Source: Dyadobacter chenwenxiniae (GTDB lineage: Bacteria; Bacteroidota; Bacteroidia; Cytophagales; Spirosomataceae). Taken from it: a stretch of DNA of 64,000 bases. Position 1 is the stretch's first letter. The number at the start of each line of letters is the position of its first letter. Made by a program: the position numbers and the translations under genes. Below the pieces are notes generated by a model. The model was given only the letters and a program-made list of their open reading frames with translations, had not been told where the DNA came from and made no database searches. Below, one piece after another: positions 1 to 8,971 of this stretch. Location: NCBI RefSeq assembly GCF_022869785.1, contig NZ_CP094997.1:1426001-1490000 (forward strand), written 5' to 3'.

Positions 1-1
1 A

Positions 2-1261
2 ACAAAATACGGGACAAAACAGGAATTGATTGATGCCATTGCTGCCGGTAAGGAAGCGGGGTTGCAGGTTTATTGTGACATTGTTTTGAACCATATGGGC
101 GGCGCGGACGAAAAGGAAACTGTGCCTGTAAAAGAAGTGACGCCGGAAAACCGCAATGAATTTGTGAGCGACACTTTTGAAATTGAGGCTTATACAAAAT
201 TTACATTTCCGGGCCGGGCCGGACAGTATTCACAATTTGTGTGGGATTATCAATGCTTTTCGGGTGTGGATTTTAATGCATCAACTGAGCAAAATGCCAT
301 TTACAGCATTCAAAATCAATATGGCGACGGCTGGCAGGATGTAATGGACCTGGAAAATGGCAATTATGATTACCTGATGCTTTCAGACATCGAATTCCGC
401 AATCCGCATGTGCGTCAGGAGTTGAAAAACTGGGGCGAATGGTTCGTGGAAACGGTGAATTGTGACGGTTTCAGGTTGGATGCGATCAAACATATGGACC
501 CTGCATTTTTCAATGAATGGCTGGACCACTTGCGTGGCAAATATCAGAAAGAGTTTTACGCGGTCGGCAAATACTGGGCGCCGTATGACCTGGGCTCCAT
601 GCTGGCTTACATTGAAGCCACCGACAAGCGTGTTTCGTTGTTCGATGCGCCACTGCAAGCCAACTTTTACAGGGCATCCAAAGAAAATGAACATTACGAT
701 CTTCGTACGATTTTGGACGATACATTGGTTCAAACCATGCCGGAGCTCGCGGTAACGCTGGTGGAAAACCATGACACACAACCGCTGCAATCATTGGAAC
801 AAACCGTCGAAGGTTGGTTCAGACCCATGGCATATGCGATTATCCTGCTCCGTGAAGCGGGTTATCCATGTGTTTTTTACAGCGATTTATATGGGTCAAA
901 ATACAAAGACAAAGGCAATGATGAGGAAGAGCATGAAATCACATTGGAAAAACTGAATGTGCTGGAAACGCTGCTCCATGTCAGGAAAAAGTGCGCATAT
1001 GGCACACAGCATGACTATTTTGACGACATCAACTGCATTGGCTGGACGCGCGAGGGAAACGATTCTCACGAAAATTCCGGCTGTGCAGTGTTAATCTCCA
1101 ATCATGAAAATGTTTCAAAAACGATGTTTGTAGGCCAGCAGCACGCTGGTAAGACCTTCGTTGACTATTTAGGTTTCGTTACAGAACCGGTGATAATCGG
1201 TGAAGATGGGACTGCCGAATTCCGGGCAAACGGTCGTTCCGTGAGTGTGTGGGCGATTTAA
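2..1261 (+). CDS. Alpha-amylase, GH13 (subfamily 5-like), 5' end outside window
   Basis: The visible 419 residues belong to a GH13 alpha-amylase of the cytoplasmic/liquefying type, which hydrolyses alpha-1,4-glucan. The reading frame is open from base 2, so the start lies upstream; the first in-window start-like codon (TTG at 26) is internal. Conserved region I (DIVLNH), region II (GFRLDAIKH, nucleophile Asp) and region IV (ENHDTQP) are present, and the C-terminal beta domain (GWTREG, ending VSVWAI) is complete. Region III, normally V-[AG]-E-Y-W with the general acid/base Glu, reads V-G-K-Y-W: codon 569-571 is AAA rather than GAA. If real, the enzyme should be strongly impaired or inactive. 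No signal peptide can be judged. The family call is firm; activity is in doubt. Confidence 0.93.
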   Translation, partial: TKYGTKQELIDAIAAGKEAGLQVYCDIVLNHMGGADEKETVPVKEVTPENRNEFVSDTFEIEAYTKFTFPGRAGQYSQFVWDYQCFSGVDFNASTEQNAIYSIQNQYGDGWQDVMDLENGNYDYLMLSDIEFRNPHVRQELKNWGEWFVETVNCDGFRLDAIKHMDPAFFNEWLDHLRGKYQKEFYAVGKYWAPYDLGSMLAYIEATDKRVSLFDAPLQANFYRASKENEHYDLRTILDDTLVQTMPELAVTLVENHDTQPLQSLEQTVEGWFRPMAYAIILLREAGYPCVFYSDLYGSKYKDKGNDEEEHEITLEKLNVLETLLHVRKKCAYGTQHDYFDDINCIGWTREGNDSHENSGCAVLISNHENVSKTMFVGQQHAGKTFVDYLGFVTEPVIIGEDGTAEFRANGRSVSVWAI

Positions 1262-1328
1262 ATGGTCGGGCTTGCCACGTTATGTGTCGGGATGGGGTAA
1301 TGGTTTAAAACCAGACACCTGATCGGCT

Positions 1329-3692
1329 ATGATTCGTAATTATTTCAAAATCGCCTGGCGCAATGTGCGCTCGGGCGGGTGGTATTCCACACTTAACATC
1401 GGTGGCCTGGCCGTGGTTCTCGCGGTGAGCCTTTTGCTTTTTTGGTGGGTGAAGGATGAGCTGACGTTCGATCGATTTCATTCTTCGGCGGACCGGATTT
1501 ACCAGATTAATGCACGTTTTGGTAAAGGAACAGACGAAAACACATTTACGTCAACCCCCGGGCCTGTCGCAGTTGTAGCGCGAAAGCAAATCCCGGAGGT
1601 GGAAAGCGTGGTGAGAATGGGATATTATCCGGGCGGGACATTCCGTGCAAATGGTAAAACATTCAACGAAAAAGACAATCTGGTTTATACAGAAACCAGC
1701 TTTCTTGAAATATTCGATGGATTTAAAGTGTTGTACGGAAACGAGAAAGCGCTTTTCCCTGAACCCAATTCGGTTGTCCTGACTAGAAAACTGGCCACAA
1801 AATTCTTTGGAAACGCGGATGCCGTCGGGAAAACCTTTGAAAACATTGAAACCCATATTTCGCTCACGGTTAGCGCTGTCATCGAGGATGCGCCGGACAA
1901 TTCTTCGCTCAGACATAACATGTATGTAAATCTTGAAGTTTTAAAGAACACGGAGCCGGAAAAAGGCGAGCGCGAGCTGGTCGACGAAAACTGGGACAAT
2001 TACGGATTTGAAACGTATGTAAAGCTGGGTTCAAATGTAAGGCCTGAAAATGTGGCGAAAAAGCTAACCTCGATCCAGGCTTCGGTATTAAAGGGCAAGC
2101 CTAACCTGTCTGATTATCAGCTGCAACCCCTTACGGACATTCATTTGTACCCCGTGGAAGGGAACGGATCGGTGATGAAGCAGGTCAGTATTCTGGGTGT
2201 TGTTGCGGTGCTTTTATTGAGCATCGGTTGTATCAATTATGTGAATCTTACTACCGCCAGGGCCACGCGCAGGTGCAAGGAAATCGGCATACGGAAAGTC
2301 GTGGGCGCGGGTTCGGCGCAGTTGGCGCGGCAGTTGCTTGTCGAATCTTTGCTGACATTGGGTCTGGCGCTCATTCTTTCCATCGTGTTCCTGCAAGCCC
2401 TTTTACCGCTCTACGCAAGTTTAACTGGGAAGTCGGGCAGTATCATTTCACTTTTAGATCCGCAGGCATGGCAAATGCTTGTCGGCAGCCTTGCGTTCTG
2501 TTTTCTGCTCGCTGGAATTTATCCCGCAGTCATGGTCGCTAAATTCAATCCCATTCAGGCATTAAAAGGGCATTCGGGGCAGGCGAACGGCGCGGTCGTA
2601 CGTAAGCTGCTGGTTGTAAAGCAGTTTGCACTTGCTACTACGCTCATCGTCGGAACTTTCATCATTGGCAGTCAGCTTCGTTTCATTCGTGAACGTGATC
2701 CGGGTTTTAAACGGGAGCATGTTTTCACATTCAACGGCCGCAATTTTACACCACAATTCAAGCAGGCGCTCGGCGGTCAGTCCAGCGTTTCAGGAATCAG
2801 CACCTCCACCGATACGCCTGTCAATATCCAGACCGGAACGGCCTCTGTGGATTGGGATGGAAAGGAAAAAGACCGGACGCTGATTATGGTGCAGATGGGC
2901 ATTGACAAAGATTTTATTTCCAATTTTGGAATAAAAATACTTGCAGGACGGGATTTCAGCGGCTCTAAATCGGATTCGGCGCATTTTATATTAAACGAAA
3001 CTGCTGTGAAAGAAACCGGGATTGTGGATCCTGTCGGCAAACGTTTCAAGCATGAGGGAACGGAAGGCACAATTATCGGCATTGTTAAAGATTTCAATAT
3101 CACCACCATTCGCGAACCGATCTGGCCTTTGGTCATGTTCAGCAAACCAGAGCAAAATTATATCGTCAATGTTCATACCACCGGAGAACGCGCCCCAGCC
3201 GCGCTGGGTGCTGCGGAAAAATTATGGAAACAATATTTGCCAGCTTATCCATTTGAATACACATTTCTGGACGCGAATTATAACGATTTATACAGATCGG
3301 AACAGCAAACGGGCAAGTTATTCAACGTCTTTGCCGGCATCGCTATCGTCATTTCCTGCCTGGGATTGTTAGGGCTTGCATCCTTCATCACGGAGCAGCG
3401 AACAAAGGAAATCGGTATCAGAAAAGTGCTCGGAGCCACCGTTTTAAACGTGACCACATTACTTTCCAAAGATTTCATGAAGCTCGTAGTCGTCGCCATC
3501 GTGATTGCAACGCCCATTGCGTGGTTTCTGATGGAGCAATGGTTAAAAGATTTCGCTTACAAAATCACCATCCAATGGTGGATGTTTCTGTTAGCTGGCT
3601 GTTTGTCCATCATCACAGCCCTGCTCACCATCAGCGTTCAAAGCGTTAAAGCCGCATTAGCCGATCCTGTAAAATCCATAAAGTCGGAGTAA
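1329..3692 (+). CDS. ABC transporter permease, FtsX/MacB-like, two-module
   Basis: A 787-residue inner-membrane protein of the large FtsX-like permease family common in Cytophagales. It has a first TM helix near residues 24-43, a MacB-type periplasmic domain to about 280, three TM helices to about 400, then a second module: TM near 430-450, another periplasmic domain, and three TM helices from about 670 to 775. The EIGIRKVVGA and EIGIRKVLGA motifs after TM helices mark the two FtsX halves. Such proteins usually work with a MacB-like ATPase, often for export of lipoproteins, peptides or drugs, but no ATPase gene lies in this window. ATG at 1329, 67 bp after the amylase stop. The substrate is unknown. 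Confidence 0.92.
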   Translation: MIRNYFKIAWRNVRSGGWYSTLNIGGLAVVLAVSLLLFWWVKDELTFDRFHSSADRIYQINARFGKGTDENTFTSTPGPVAVVARKQIPEVESVVRMGYYPGGTFRANGKTFNEKDNLVYTETSFLEIFDGFKVLYGNEKALFPEPNSVVLTRKLATKFFGNADAVGKTFENIETHISLTVSAVIEDAPDNSSLRHNMYVNLEVLKNTEPEKGERELVDENWDNYGFETYVKLGSNVRPENVAKKLTSIQASVLKGKPNLSDYQLQPLTDIHLYPVEGNGSVMKQVSILGVVAVLLLSIGCINYVNLTTARATRRCKEIGIRKVVGAGSAQLARQLLVESLLTLGLALILSIVFLQALLPLYASLTGKSGSIISLLDPQAWQMLVGSLAFCFLLAGIYPAVMVAKFNPIQALKGHSGQANGAVVRKLLVVKQFALATTLIVGTFIIGSQLRFIRERDPGFKREHVFTFNGRNFTPQFKQALGGQSSVSGISTSTDTPVNIQTGTASVDWDGKEKDRTLIMVQMGIDKDFISNFGIKILAGRDFSGSKSDSAHFILNETAVKETGIVDPVGKRFKHEGTEGTIIGIVKDFNITTIREPIWPLVMFSKPEQNYIVNVHTTGERAPAALGAAEKLWKQYLPAYPFEYTFLDANYNDLYRSEQQTGKLFNVFAGIAIVISCLGLLGLASFITEQRTKEIGIRKVLGATVLNVTTLLSKDFMKLVVVAIVIATPIAWFLMEQWLKDFAYKITIQWWMFLLAGCLSIITALLTISVQSVKAALADPVKSIKSE

Positions 3693-4327
3693 CGCCTGGC
3701 ACGAAACGTGGCAACTGATGCATTCAGGATCGCAGCACACCCTAAATGTACAAGTGACAATTTACATTTGACCTAAGAATGAAAATGGCGGTGATATTAC
3801 CATCCAATTTCGAATGGATCGGGCGTGGCATAATTAAGGATGACGACTATGTTGAAATAAGAAAAATTTTAAAACAAAACCAGTAAGTAACATTGCTAAA
3901 AAAAATTGGAGAAAGGAGAAATTAGAGCTCAGAATAATACCATTCGAATTAATTATTAACGCGATATTATTTAAAAACTGTTTTATTAATTATAACAAAT
4001 CAGGTCGGATTATAATTTAATTCAAGCACGCAAAAGGCAACCTCGTCAGGTTGCCTTTTTGTGTTTTATTCCTCCATTTTACCTAGTAGAAACCGCTAAA
4101 TCAAAACGGATACCGCTAAATAAACATAAAGCCTGTCGATACAAATCTTCTCGAAAATTCATGGTTGTTTTGCACCGCGTTAGCAAAAATATATCTCTCA
4201 CATTTTAAATATGAACATTTGAAAAAACAAAAATCATTATTAAAAACTGGCCAGAAATGTCAGTTGAATTTCCGTAAAAGTAAAATTTAATTAAAACCTA
4301 TTTAAAAAAAATATTACACAACAAATC
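3693..4327. other. AT-rich intergenic gap without a convincing gene
   Basis: No ORF long enough to trust lies here. A 35-codon ORF at 3779-3886 (starts MKMAVILPS) has no recognisable family and no clear start signal. The stretch 3890-4030 is very AT-rich and is followed by a strong intrinsic terminator at 4032-4060 that belongs to no visible gene, so a small RNA or a decayed gene is possible. From 4061 to 4327 I see only AT-rich sequence that should hold the promoter of the next lipoprotein gene. Confidence 0.5.
4032..4060 (+). terminator. Orphan Rho-independent terminator
   Basis: A perfect 12-bp stem (AAAAGGCAACCT / AGGTTGCCTTTT) closes a CGTC tetraloop and runs into a T tract. No coding gene ends within 300 bp upstream on the plus strand; the permease stops at 3692. 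The stem has an A tract on its left side, so it could also act on minus-strand transcripts. Confidence 0.8.
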
Positions 4328-4912
4328 ATGAAAAATATCATTAAAAGTATCGCACTATTAGCACTCTCATTCACATTATTTAATTGCAGCAATTCTAACG
4401 AACCAACTCCTTCCGGAGCTTCTCAAACAGTTCAAAAGAATGCAGCCGCAAACACACCGGTAGAAGAGGGATTTTCAGGAAATACAGGCCAGGGAACGAT
4501 GGGACAAGGCCCAATCACCTCACGTTATGCATGGAAATTAGCCAAAACCCTGGATGTGCCTACGGGAAAAGGATTCAATTTAACATCGCCTTTTGCCATT
4601 ACATCTGAAACAACGGGAGATATCGCATGGGACGAATATGGCTGCTATTATGCTTTGAAGCCGTTGAAAGTTTCTTTCAGCAACCTTAAAATCGTGGATG
4701 TTTCTTCCATCACGCCGGCATCTCTGAAAAACCTTCCATTTAATCTGGTTCCCATTGCAAATGCTCCCGCGGGATCAGCCTTCTGGACAAATTATATGCC
4801 GGTTAAAACAGTAATCGCTTGCAAAACTTCAACTGGAAAATATTACTTGTTAGAAGTTGCAGCTGATAATCCATTGAAGGTCAATATTTACCACTGGGTA
4901 ATGACGATCTGA
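4328..4912 (+). CDS. Putative lipoprotein of unknown function
   Basis: A 194-residue protein that starts with a lipoprotein signal peptide: basic MKNIIK, hydrophobic core, then a lipobox-like LFNC with Cys20. A low-complexity linker rich in Ser, Thr, Pro and Gly follows to about residue 65, and then a roughly 130-residue globular part that I do not recognise. It is expected to be exported and lipid-anchored. It is monocistronic: gaps of 267 bp or more lie before it, and a strong terminator follows 37 bp after the stop. Confidence 0.8.
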   Translation: MKNIIKSIALLALSFTLFNCSNSNEPTPSGASQTVQKNAAANTPVEEGFSGNTGQGTMGQGPITSRYAWKLAKTLDVPTGKGFNLTSPFAITSETTGDIAWDEYGCYYALKPLKVSFSNLKIVDVSSITPASLKNLPFNLVPIANAPAGSAFWTNYMPVKTVIACKTSTGKYYLLEVAADNPLKVNIYHWVMTI

Positions 4913-4949
4913 TGATTTGATCCAGCAACATCTTTTGTGAGTGCCCGCG

Positions 4950-4990
4950 CGCCGCCTATTTGCTCTCAGCAAAACGGGCGGCGTTTTTTT
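4950..4990 (+). terminator. Rho-independent terminator of the lipoprotein gene
   Basis: CGCCGCC pairs with GGCGGCG, and an inner TTTGCT/AGCAAA stem closes on a CTC loop. Seven T residues follow. It lies 37 bp after the stop codon at 4912. Confidence 0.85.
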
Positions 4991-5057
4991 GTTATAATTT
5001 TTACTGCAAACTTGTCCGGAAAAGTAGCGGCCTGCGTACTATACCAGAAAATTGACT

Positions 5058-5408
5058 ATGAAAAGGTTCTTATTATTAATTCGGGAGGACATTAGCCGAC
5101 TCGCTCAGATGTCCGAAGAAGAAATGCAGCAAGACATTGCCGAAATGAACGGCTGGGTGGAAGAATTGGTTAGATTCGACAATTTTGTTAGTGGTGAACC
5201 TCTGGAAAATGAGGGTCAAACGATTGGAAAGCCAGTTGCGACTGATGGTCCGTTTATTGATTCAAAGGAAGGAATCAGTGGTTATATGATCATCCAGGCC
5301 GAAAATCTGGAACAAGCGGCTGCCATCGCAGCGCAGTGCCCGCACATTGTGCAGGGAAAGATCAGTATAGAGGTGCGTCCCATTATGGAAATTTCGCAAG
5401 AATCGTGA
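5058..5408 (+). CDS. YCII-related (DGPF) domain protein
   Basis: A 116-residue small alpha/beta protein of the YCII-related family (DGPF group). The signature is in V-A-T-D-G-P-F near residues 53-59, preceded by SGEPL and followed by the KEGISGYMIIQAENLEQA segment. I chose ATG 5058 over the in-frame TTG at 5052. Its stop overlaps the start of the next gene (GTG at 5405 inside GTGA), so the two are translationally coupled. DGPF proteins are the classic genomic partner of ECF42 sigma factors; their biochemical role is not settled. Confidence 0.92.
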   Translation: MKRFLLLIREDISRLAQMSEEEMQQDIAEMNGWVEELVRFDNFVSGEPLENEGQTIGKPVATDGPFIDSKEGISGYMIIQAENLEQAAAIAAQCPHIVQGKISIEVRPIMEISQES

Positions 5409-6628
5409 GTGAAGATATTTCCGCATTGCTTTCTCAACTCTACCGCAGCCATTTCGGAAAAATGGTTGCGGTTCTGATGTATCATACGGGCATTAAGGAA
5501 TTGGCGGTTTCGGAGGACATTGTTCAGGAGGCGTTTGCGATAGCATCGAAAAACTGGCAAAAAAGTGTCCCCGACCAGCCGGAGGCCTGGCTTTATAAAA
5601 CAATCCGGAACATTGCCTACAATACGCTTAAAAAAGACAGTCGAAAACAGGTCATTGAGGAGGATTATATAGCCCAGGAGGTGCGGCAAACTAGCGATCA
5701 GGACATATTGCGTGTGCTATTTGCGTGTCTGCAACCTGCTTTGCCGCCGAAGGTCCAACTCGTGATCGTGTTACGATATGTTTGCGGATTGCGGGTGAAA
5801 CGAATTGCTGCATTAATGGCGTGTGGTGAGGAAGGAATTTCCAAGATCATTTATCGCTGGCGGGCACAGCATACGGCTGAAAATTTGCTCCTGGACCAGA
5901 ATTCAGCACAGCCTGGCGAGCAAAAAGTGAGAATGGCATTGAAAGTCCTTTATGTCATGTTTACCGAAGGATACCAGTTGGGGGAGGATGGTAACCTGGC
6001 AGACGAGTCGCTGTGTGAGGACGCATTGAGCTTGTTGCAGGAAATCGATAAAATGGGCATTGAAGCCAATGGTGAGGTAAAAGTACTACATGCGCTGCTA
6101 TTGTACAATTTAGCAAGGGCCAGGTCGCGAACTAATCATCTGGATGAGCTGATAACATGGGAAGAACAGGACCGAACGGCCTGGAACAAGGAAATGATCG
6201 CGGTAGCCAATCATTATTTGCTGCTATCACAAAGAACGTCGTCCCGGGTAAGCGCATTTCAGCTGGAAGCGGCCATTGCATTTAAGCATACCAGCGCCAA
6301 AACATACGGGGAAACGGACTGGCAGGGGATTGCAGCGTTATATCAGAGGCTTGCTGTGGCAAGCCCCTCGCCATTTACAAAAATGGGCCAGGCCGCCGCA
6401 TTGTATTTTGGCGGCGACGAAGCTGCTGCCACCGCGATTTTGAATCAGCTGATCGCTAACCCTTTCTTTCAAACCTACCATTTGCTGCATTGTTTCCGAG
6501 CAAGGATATATACTGACAAAGGCGATACCGGCAATGCACTGGCCTCTTACAAAAAAGCGCTGATCTGCCCGATCAACGCTTTTGAGAGAAGATTCATAGC
6601 AAAGAAAATGCATGAATTGACTGTATAA
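5405..6628 (+). CDS. ECF sigma factor with long C-terminal extension (ECF42-like, DUF6596)
   Basis: A 407-residue sigma factor. Region 2 covers about residues 10-75 (SEDIVQEAF, W-L-Y-K-T-I-R-N-I-A-Y-N) and region 4 about 110-165 (QLVIVLRYVCGLRVKRIAALM). An alpha-helical, TPR-like extension of about 230 residues follows (from KVLYVMFTEGYQ). This is the architecture of ECF42, which lacks a classical anti-sigma and uses the extension for control. I start it at GTG 5405, which overlaps the DGPF stop as GTGA; the longer frame from 5336 would overlap the DGPF gene by 73 bp. It ends 1 bp before the convergent gene. Targets probably include its own operon, but I cannot show this. Confidence 0.92.
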   Translation: MSEDISALLSQLYRSHFGKMVAVLMYHTGIKELAVSEDIVQEAFAIASKNWQKSVPDQPEAWLYKTIRNIAYNTLKKDSRKQVIEEDYIAQEVRQTSDQDILRVLFACLQPALPPKVQLVIVLRYVCGLRVKRIAALMACGEEGISKIIYRWRAQHTAENLLLDQNSAQPGEQKVRMALKVLYVMFTEGYQLGEDGNLADESLCEDALSLLQEIDKMGIEANGEVKVLHALLLYNLARARSRTNHLDELITWEEQDRTAWNKEMIAVANHYLLLSQRTSSRVSAFQLEAAIAFKHTSAKTYGETDWQGIAALYQRLAVASPSPFTKMGQAAALYFGGDEAAATAILNQLIANPFFQTYHLLHCFRARIYTDKGDTGNALASYKKALICPINAFERRFIAKKMHELTV

Positions 6629-6629
6629 C

Positions 6630-8054
6630 CTACTCCTTCCTGAATTCCTTACTCTCATTTCCCTGCCTCAATATCAGTTTCTTGCCTTCCGGCAGGAAGT
6701 CGAAGGTGGCGCTGGCGGTTGTGAATGCGAATTTATCTTTACCAACCGTTTGAAGTTGGGCCGGTTCCTGGTCGCTCACTTGCACAAACAGCCGCTTTTC
6801 TTTTCGTATGAAACGGAGTTTGTAGTTGACGTCTGCATTGCCGTAAGTGCCTTCATATTGATTCAAATCGAGTTTTTCTATCTCTTTTGCCGTGGCAATG
6901 ATGTCAGCAACCTGATCCGTTTGGGTAATGCCTTCGACGGATTCAAGCCTGGCCATGATTCCCCAGCCATAAAAATCGTTCGCAACACCGATCAGCAGCT
7001 CGTTTCCTCCCGGTCTCAGGCTGAGCAGGGTAGCACTGTTGTTAATTGAAATCCGGCCTTCGGGATATTTCCGCATGCCTTGGGCAAACAGGTTTTTATC
7101 AATGAAAATCATCTGATTGTTCAGAAACACCCAAATTTCGTCGCTGATGCCCAGATGAAGATTTGTCTTTACGGCCTCTTTTGCGGTGATTTTGGTTTTC
7201 AGCCAGACAACTCGCCGGCTTTTGCTGGCGCCATACTTGCGGGTCAGGCTAACGAGGCCTCTTCGTTCGGCTGAGATGGTGTCGGTAAATGCGGAAGGTT
7301 GCGGTAAGTTTCGAAAGGAAAGCTCGTTGCCATCGGGCAAATTCTGCGGAGCGGTTACCGCCCAGTTTCTGAGATAAGTTGCATCATTATCAGTCAGATC
7401 CGGCAATGCCAGTGGGCTGAGTCCATCTGTTTCATTTGGTTTAACTTGTACATTGGCAATGTATGAGGAGCCTTCAAAAGCAATGCTGCCTTGTGTCTCA
7501 TTTCCTTCCAGTTTCGGGATGTCCAGAACAGGCCGGGGCGCGTTATTCAGGAAGACCTGCATTCTCGCACCATTCATCACTAACTTGACGTGATTCCATT
7601 CACCTGCTTTTGTCATCGCAGGAGTCTGGTATTCGGGATACATGTCCCACATATTCACCCCATCGAAATACGGCGTATACTGAATGCCCTCGTTAGCCAG
7701 CTTATTGCCCATTTTGCCTGCCCGCAAATACACGATCTCCTGCTCTTTCTCGTCCTTTCGATGGAAATAGATGGAAAGTGCAAACTCCGGAAGTACCGGC
7801 TCAATGTCGTACTCGATCGTCCCGTTTTGGAACACCACATTCTTTAAAACAACCTGGCCGGAACCTTGGGAGATTTTCATGGCCTTATGGCCTTTGTAAT
7901 CCTCGAACTTCACTTTTCCCTCCTTGAACTCCCATTTATCAGGCTCCATCACAACCTGGTAATCTGCCTTTCTGGTTACCGGGATCTCTTTCTTTTTCTG
8001 CGCATAACTTTGAAACGCGAGCAGAATCAATAGCAATCGGACGATCTTTTTCAT
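6630..8054 (-). CDS. Secreted LamG-like / jelly-roll protein with DUF3471-like C terminus
   Basis: A 474-residue exported protein with a cleavable signal peptide (MKKIVRLLLILLAFQSYAQ). Residues about 35-205 look like a concanavalin/LamG-type sandwich (G-T-I-E-Y-D-I, EWNHVKLVMNGARMQVFLNN). Residues about 220-380 form a second beta-rich, galactose-binding-like domain (EIWVFLNNQMIF). The C terminus (about 395-474, starting Y-E-G-T-Y) resembles the DUF3471 domain found at the end of some S12-type hydrolases. No catalytic residues are recognised, so a carbohydrate- or ligand-binding role is inferred. It converges on the sigma factor gene with a 1-bp gap. Confidence 0.75.
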   Translation of the reverse strand: MKKIVRLLLILLAFQSYAQKKKEIPVTRKADYQVVMEPDKWEFKEGKVKFEDYKGHKAMKISQGSGQVVLKNVVFQNGTIEYDIEPVLPEFALSIYFHRKDEKEQEIVYLRAGKMGNKLANEGIQYTPYFDGVNMWDMYPEYQTPAMTKAGEWNHVKLVMNGARMQVFLNNAPRPVLDIPKLEGNETQGSIAFEGSSYIANVQVKPNETDGLSPLALPDLTDNDATYLRNWAVTAPQNLPDGNELSFRNLPQPSAFTDTISAERRGLVSLTRKYGASKSRRVVWLKTKITAKEAVKTNLHLGISDEIWVFLNNQMIFIDKNLFAQGMRKYPEGRISINNSATLLSLRPGGNELLIGVANDFYGWGIMARLESVEGITQTDQVADIIATAKEIEKLDLNQYEGTYGNADVNYKLRFIRKEKRLFVQVSDQEPAQLQTVGKDKFAFTTASATFDFLPEGKKLILRQGNESKEFRKE

Positions 8055-8143
8055 GACATTTTTGCTGTTTAATTTTTGCGCAAAAATGTGTTACAACCGT
8101 CAGCAGGCCGGTTCAAGTGCGTGCCAAGTTCGTTCAAGTTGGT

Positions 8144-8950
8144 TTAACCCGCCATTTCGGTCGGTGCGTAGCCAAAATGCCTCTTGAAGGCATAGCCAAA
8201 ATGCGAGAGATTCTCAAATCCTACTTCCAGATACACTTCGGATGGCTTGCGTTTCTTTTCCCGGATATGGTAATGTGCCAGTTCGAGGCGTTTTTCGGTT
8301 AGCCACTTTTGGGGTGTGGTTTGGAAGGTCTTTTTGAAATCACGTTTGAATGTGGTCAGGCTGCGGCCGGTCAGATAGCCGAATTTATCCATCGGCATAT
8401 TAAACATGTAATTCTTTTCCATGAAATCGGTCAGACTGATTTTACCCGGCTCATCGAAATTGGCGAGCAAATGATCGATTTCCCGATCAATCGTCCTGAG
8501 AATGGTGATAGCTTCTTCGATTTTAATGGACGCAATGTTTTCCGGCAGGGGTTCTCTCAGGTCAAAATAGGGAATCAGCGAGTTGAGACAACTTTTCAAG
8601 AACGGATGTCGGTCAAATGCGCGGAAGACCGGCGGCTGCATTTGCCTGACTTCCACCTTGTTTTTATTGTAAAAGTCAGTCAGCCGCTGCTTGGTGAGAT
8701 GCATAACGGCTGACTGGTGGGGCAGGCCGTATTTCGGATAATTAATGACCGTAACCAATTGGTTTCGTGGGAACAGCAATATATCTCCCGCCTCAAACCA
8801 ATGAGTCTGATCACCCTGCACAATCTTGGTTTCACCCGATATCAGCCATACCAGCAAATGCTGTTCAAAAAGCACGTCGGCTTTGTAAAATGTATCGTCG
8901 AAGCGCGACAATTTCAGGTCGGGATGAATATACTGTGTTTGATATCCCAC
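8144..8950 (-). CDS. AraC-family transcriptional regulator
   Basis: A 268-residue regulator with an N-terminal cupin-like sensor (about 20-120, motif EAGDILLFPRN) and a C-terminal double helix-turn-helix (about 165-265: GRSLTTFKRDFKKTF, and the typical second-HTH pattern EVGFENLSHFGYAFKRHFG). It lies 21 bp downstream of an SDR oxidoreductase gene on the same strand, so the two are probably cotranscribed. The ligand is unknown; the neighbour suggests a small carbonyl or alcohol compound. Confidence 0.93.
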   Translation of the reverse strand: MGYQTQYIHPDLKLSRFDDTFYKADVLFEQHLLVWLISGETKIVQGDQTHWFEAGDILLFPRNQLVTVINYPKYGLPHQSAVMHLTKQRLTDFYNKNKVEVRQMQPPVFRAFDRHPFLKSCLNSLIPYFDLREPLPENIASIKIEEAITILRTIDREIDHLLANFDEPGKISLTDFMEKNYMFNMPMDKFGYLTGRSLTTFKRDFKKTFQTTPQKWLTEKRLELAHYHIREKKRKPSEVYLEVGFENLSHFGYAFKRHFGYAPTEMAG

Positions 8951-8971
8951 GATTTCAATGATTATATGACG

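Noticed and set aside
3779..3886. 35-codon ORF in the gap after the permease gene
   Set aside because: Too short, no recognisable family, no clear promoter or partner. Mentioned only in the gap entry.
5336..5404. Longer start for the sigma factor
   Set aside because: It would overlap the DGPF gene by 73 bp and adds sequence unlike ECF factors; GTG 5405 gives a GTGA coupling and a normal region 2 start.
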